From a virus, in IMG/VR virus record IMGVR_UViG_3300013131_000041, positions 1-64,000 of that record: 64,000 bases of DNA. One strand, written 5' to 3'. Both the position numbers and the translations under genes were made by a program. Shown here piece after piece: positions 62,825 to 64,000 of the stretch; position 1 is the first letter of the stretch; the number at the start of each line of letters is the position of its first letter. The notes beneath the pieces were generated by a model that did no database searches, was not told the origin of the DNA, and saw only the letters and a program-made list of their open reading frames with translations.

Positions 62825-63869
62825 TCTGGTTAGAATAGGCCCTACAGATTTTAGTAGCGACTACTTAGAGTGGATATTTGCAAAATACTTTACATTGTCC
62901 AATTTTGATCCCAATAAGAGCTACAACCAAGATTATTTGTTTGTGTTTAGTAGACCAAATAACTATGCCGAACATATTCTTTCTAAATTATTGAAGAATG
63001 GCCATAGAGTAATTGTTGCTAACCCATGGGAAGCTCGCCCTTATCTTTTGTCAATCGACTACGCAGAATATCAAGATCAAATACTAGTTATTTTAGGATG
63101 TAAAAATCCGTTTGACTACGGATGGAAAAACGTAGTTAGTGTACCTCGCTGGTTTTGGTTTAATGAACATTTGTGGTATACTTGTGATCACTCGATTAAA
63201 GAATCAATAGAAAGATATGTACCTAATAGGAGCAACAGTAAACTATTCTTAATGCCCATGCAACGCAGTAAAAAATTTAGAGATGCTATAGTTGACCGAT
63301 TAGAATCTAATTTAGATCAGGCTGTGTGGAGTTATGTAGAACGATGGGGAGGAACAATAAGTTTGCCTCGCTACACAACTAGTCCGTTTGAAACTATTCG
63401 TCCTGACAGGGTATTTGAACCAGAATGGTATAATCAAACATATTTCAGTGTAGTAGTAGAAACCGCAGTCAATCGATTGCAAGACATAACAAAAGAAACT
63501 TCCGGGCTACGCAGCGAAGATTATCCATGTGATGTGTTTGTAACAGAAAAAACATTTAAACCAATTGCATTTCAACATCCATTTATGGTAATAGGAATGC
63601 CAGGAACGTTGGAGTTTTTACGAAGCAATAGATTTGAAACATACGAAAATATATTTGACGAGTCGTATGACAATATGTTATTATTTGAGGATAGACTAGA
63701 AAAAGTCTCAATGAATATTAAAAATTTTAGCACTAGTAAGTATTCAGATTCTGTAACAGCACAGAAAATTGAGCATAACTATTTTAGATTCAATAACAGG
63801 GGTCTGGTACTGGAATATTTTAAACAGGATATTATTGATCCAATATATGAATTTGCCGCAAAAGCCTAG
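62817..63869 (+). CDS. Exostosin/fucosyltransferase-like glycosyltransferase (B)
   Basis: This 350-residue protein shares its C-terminal block with the protein at 55933: TYFSVVVETAVNRL (near 206), FVTEKTFKPIAFQHPFMVIG (near 241), and RFETYENIFDESYDN (near 273). T-E-K-x-F/W-[RK]-P followed by G/Q-HPF is the common element. The N-terminus contains a Rossmann-like start but no donor signature. An inserted loop of about 20 residues (ITKETSGLRSEDYPCD) precedes the block. It overlaps a radical SAM gene on each side, which ties the two enzyme types together. Confidence 0.67.
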   Translation: MLNLVRIGPTDFSSDYLEWIFAKYFTLSNFDPNKSYNQDYLFVFSRPNNYAEHILSKLLKNGHRVIVANPWEARPYLLSIDYAEYQDQILVILGCKNPFDYGWKNVVSVPRWFWFNEHLWYTCDHSIKESIERYVPNRSNSKLFLMPMQRSKKFRDAIVDRLESNLDQAVWSYVERWGGTISLPRYTTSPFETIRPDRVFEPEWYNQTYFSVVVETAVNRLQDITKETSGLRSEDYPCDVFVTEKTFKPIAFQHPFMVIGMPGTLEFLRSNRFETYENIFDESYDNMLLFEDRLEKVSMNIKNFSTSKYSDSVTAQKIEHNYFRFNNRGLVLEYFKQDIIDPIYEFAAKA

Positions 63870-64000
63870 AACACTATGTTTGGCACCTTGGGTACACACA
63901 TACCTAAGTCCTCAGACTGAACGCAGAATGTGCTGTGCCAGTCGCGAACCTGCACAGAACTTTAAGCAATACATTGACACAGAATCTGGTACTGGCAAGT
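63847..64000 (+). CDS. Start of a sixth cluster radical SAM protein (cut by window edge)
   Basis: ATG 63847 lies inside the end of the preceding gene, and the frame continues past the window edge. The 51 visible codons contain RTLCLAPWVHTYLSPQTERR then MCCASRE. This is the C-x-x-P-W...C-C start of the N-terminal SPASM-like module seen in the proteins at 59103 and 60409. The radical SAM core itself would lie beyond the edge, so the assignment rests on this module and on context. Confidence 0.7.
   Translation, partial: MNLPQKPRTLCLAPWVHTYLSPQTERRMCCASREPAQNFKQYIDTESGTGK

Noticed and set aside
51390-64000. Search for a RiPP precursor peptide to pair with the radical SAM proteins
   Set aside because: The only small genes (104 and 118 residues) have no leader-like double-Gly end, no core repeats and no Cys/Ser/Thr-rich tail; calling a RiPP pathway is not supported.
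1-64000. CRISPR arrays, insertion sequences, inteins, integrase/attachment sites
   Set aside because: No regularly spaced repeats, transposase or integrase motifs were seen. The long frames are uninterrupted and show no intein splice motifs.

Overview
The window is a stretch of a large T4-like (T4 superfamily) tailed-phage genome. The evidence is a head module in T4 order (portal gp20, small core proteins, protease gp21, core scaffold gp22, capsid gp23), a T4-type baseplate module (gp26, gp53, gp5, gp25, gp6), the recombination nuclease pair gp46/gp47 and a gp55-like late sigma factor. Architecture and sequence flavour are closer to the marine and freshwater cyanophage/pelagiphage type than to enteric T-evens. 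Examples are a short capsid protein, a huge baseplate-associated protein beside gp6, and lysozyme-like domains outside the usual T4 place. No photosynthesis gene or tRNA was recognised, so the host cannot be named from this window.

Layout. 1-10.4 kb (minus strand): paralogous small virion proteins, capsid, scaffold, protease, portal and tape measure, with one early-type plus-strand gene (1659-2006) inserted. 10.46-11.9 kb (plus): gp26 baseplate hub, a gp51-like frame with no start codon that is probably reached by a -1 frameshift, and a two-helix membrane protein. 11.9-12.4 kb: a noncoding gap rich in inverted repeats between convergent operons. 12.4-18.7 kb (minus): an early/middle operon of gp55-like sigma, gp47, gp46, a radical SAM/SPASM protein, two small basic proteins, an SGNH hydrolase and a GIY-YIG protein. 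18.76-29.2 kb (plus): tail-tube cap/baseplate proteins, gp53, hub-lysozyme, gp5, gp25, gp6. 29.2-42.9 kb: one gene for a 4581-residue protein with a seven-repeat FG-GAP region. 42.9-51.3 kb: tail fibres, including three paralogues, and a glycine-rich adhesin. 51.4 kb to the end: fourteen overlapping genes with no intergenic base, mixing glycosyltransferase-like proteins, six radical SAM proteins (the last one cut by the window edge), an SGNH hydrolase and unknowns.

Regulation. Structural genes are preceded by an octamer NATAAATA (GATAAATA, AATAAATA, TATAAATA, CATAAATA), matching the T4 late-promoter consensus TATAAATA, which fits the gp55-like sigma factor. The gp55-gp47-gp46 operon, the 115-residue gene at 1659 and the radical SAM/glycosyltransferase operon instead have bacterial sigma-70 type promoters. 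The last operon is therefore probably made before or independently of the virion genes it follows.

Most interesting system. The operon from 51390 onward combines at least five radical SAM proteins whose SPASM-like cysteine module comes before the CxxxCxxC core (a domain order opposite to the usual one), five glycosyltransferase-like proteins and an SGNH hydrolase, directly behind the tail-fibre genes. A canonical-order radical SAM/SPASM protein and a second SGNH protein sit together in the early operon. The substrate is unknown. Modification of fibre/adhesin proteins, or of a surface glycan, is the working inference.
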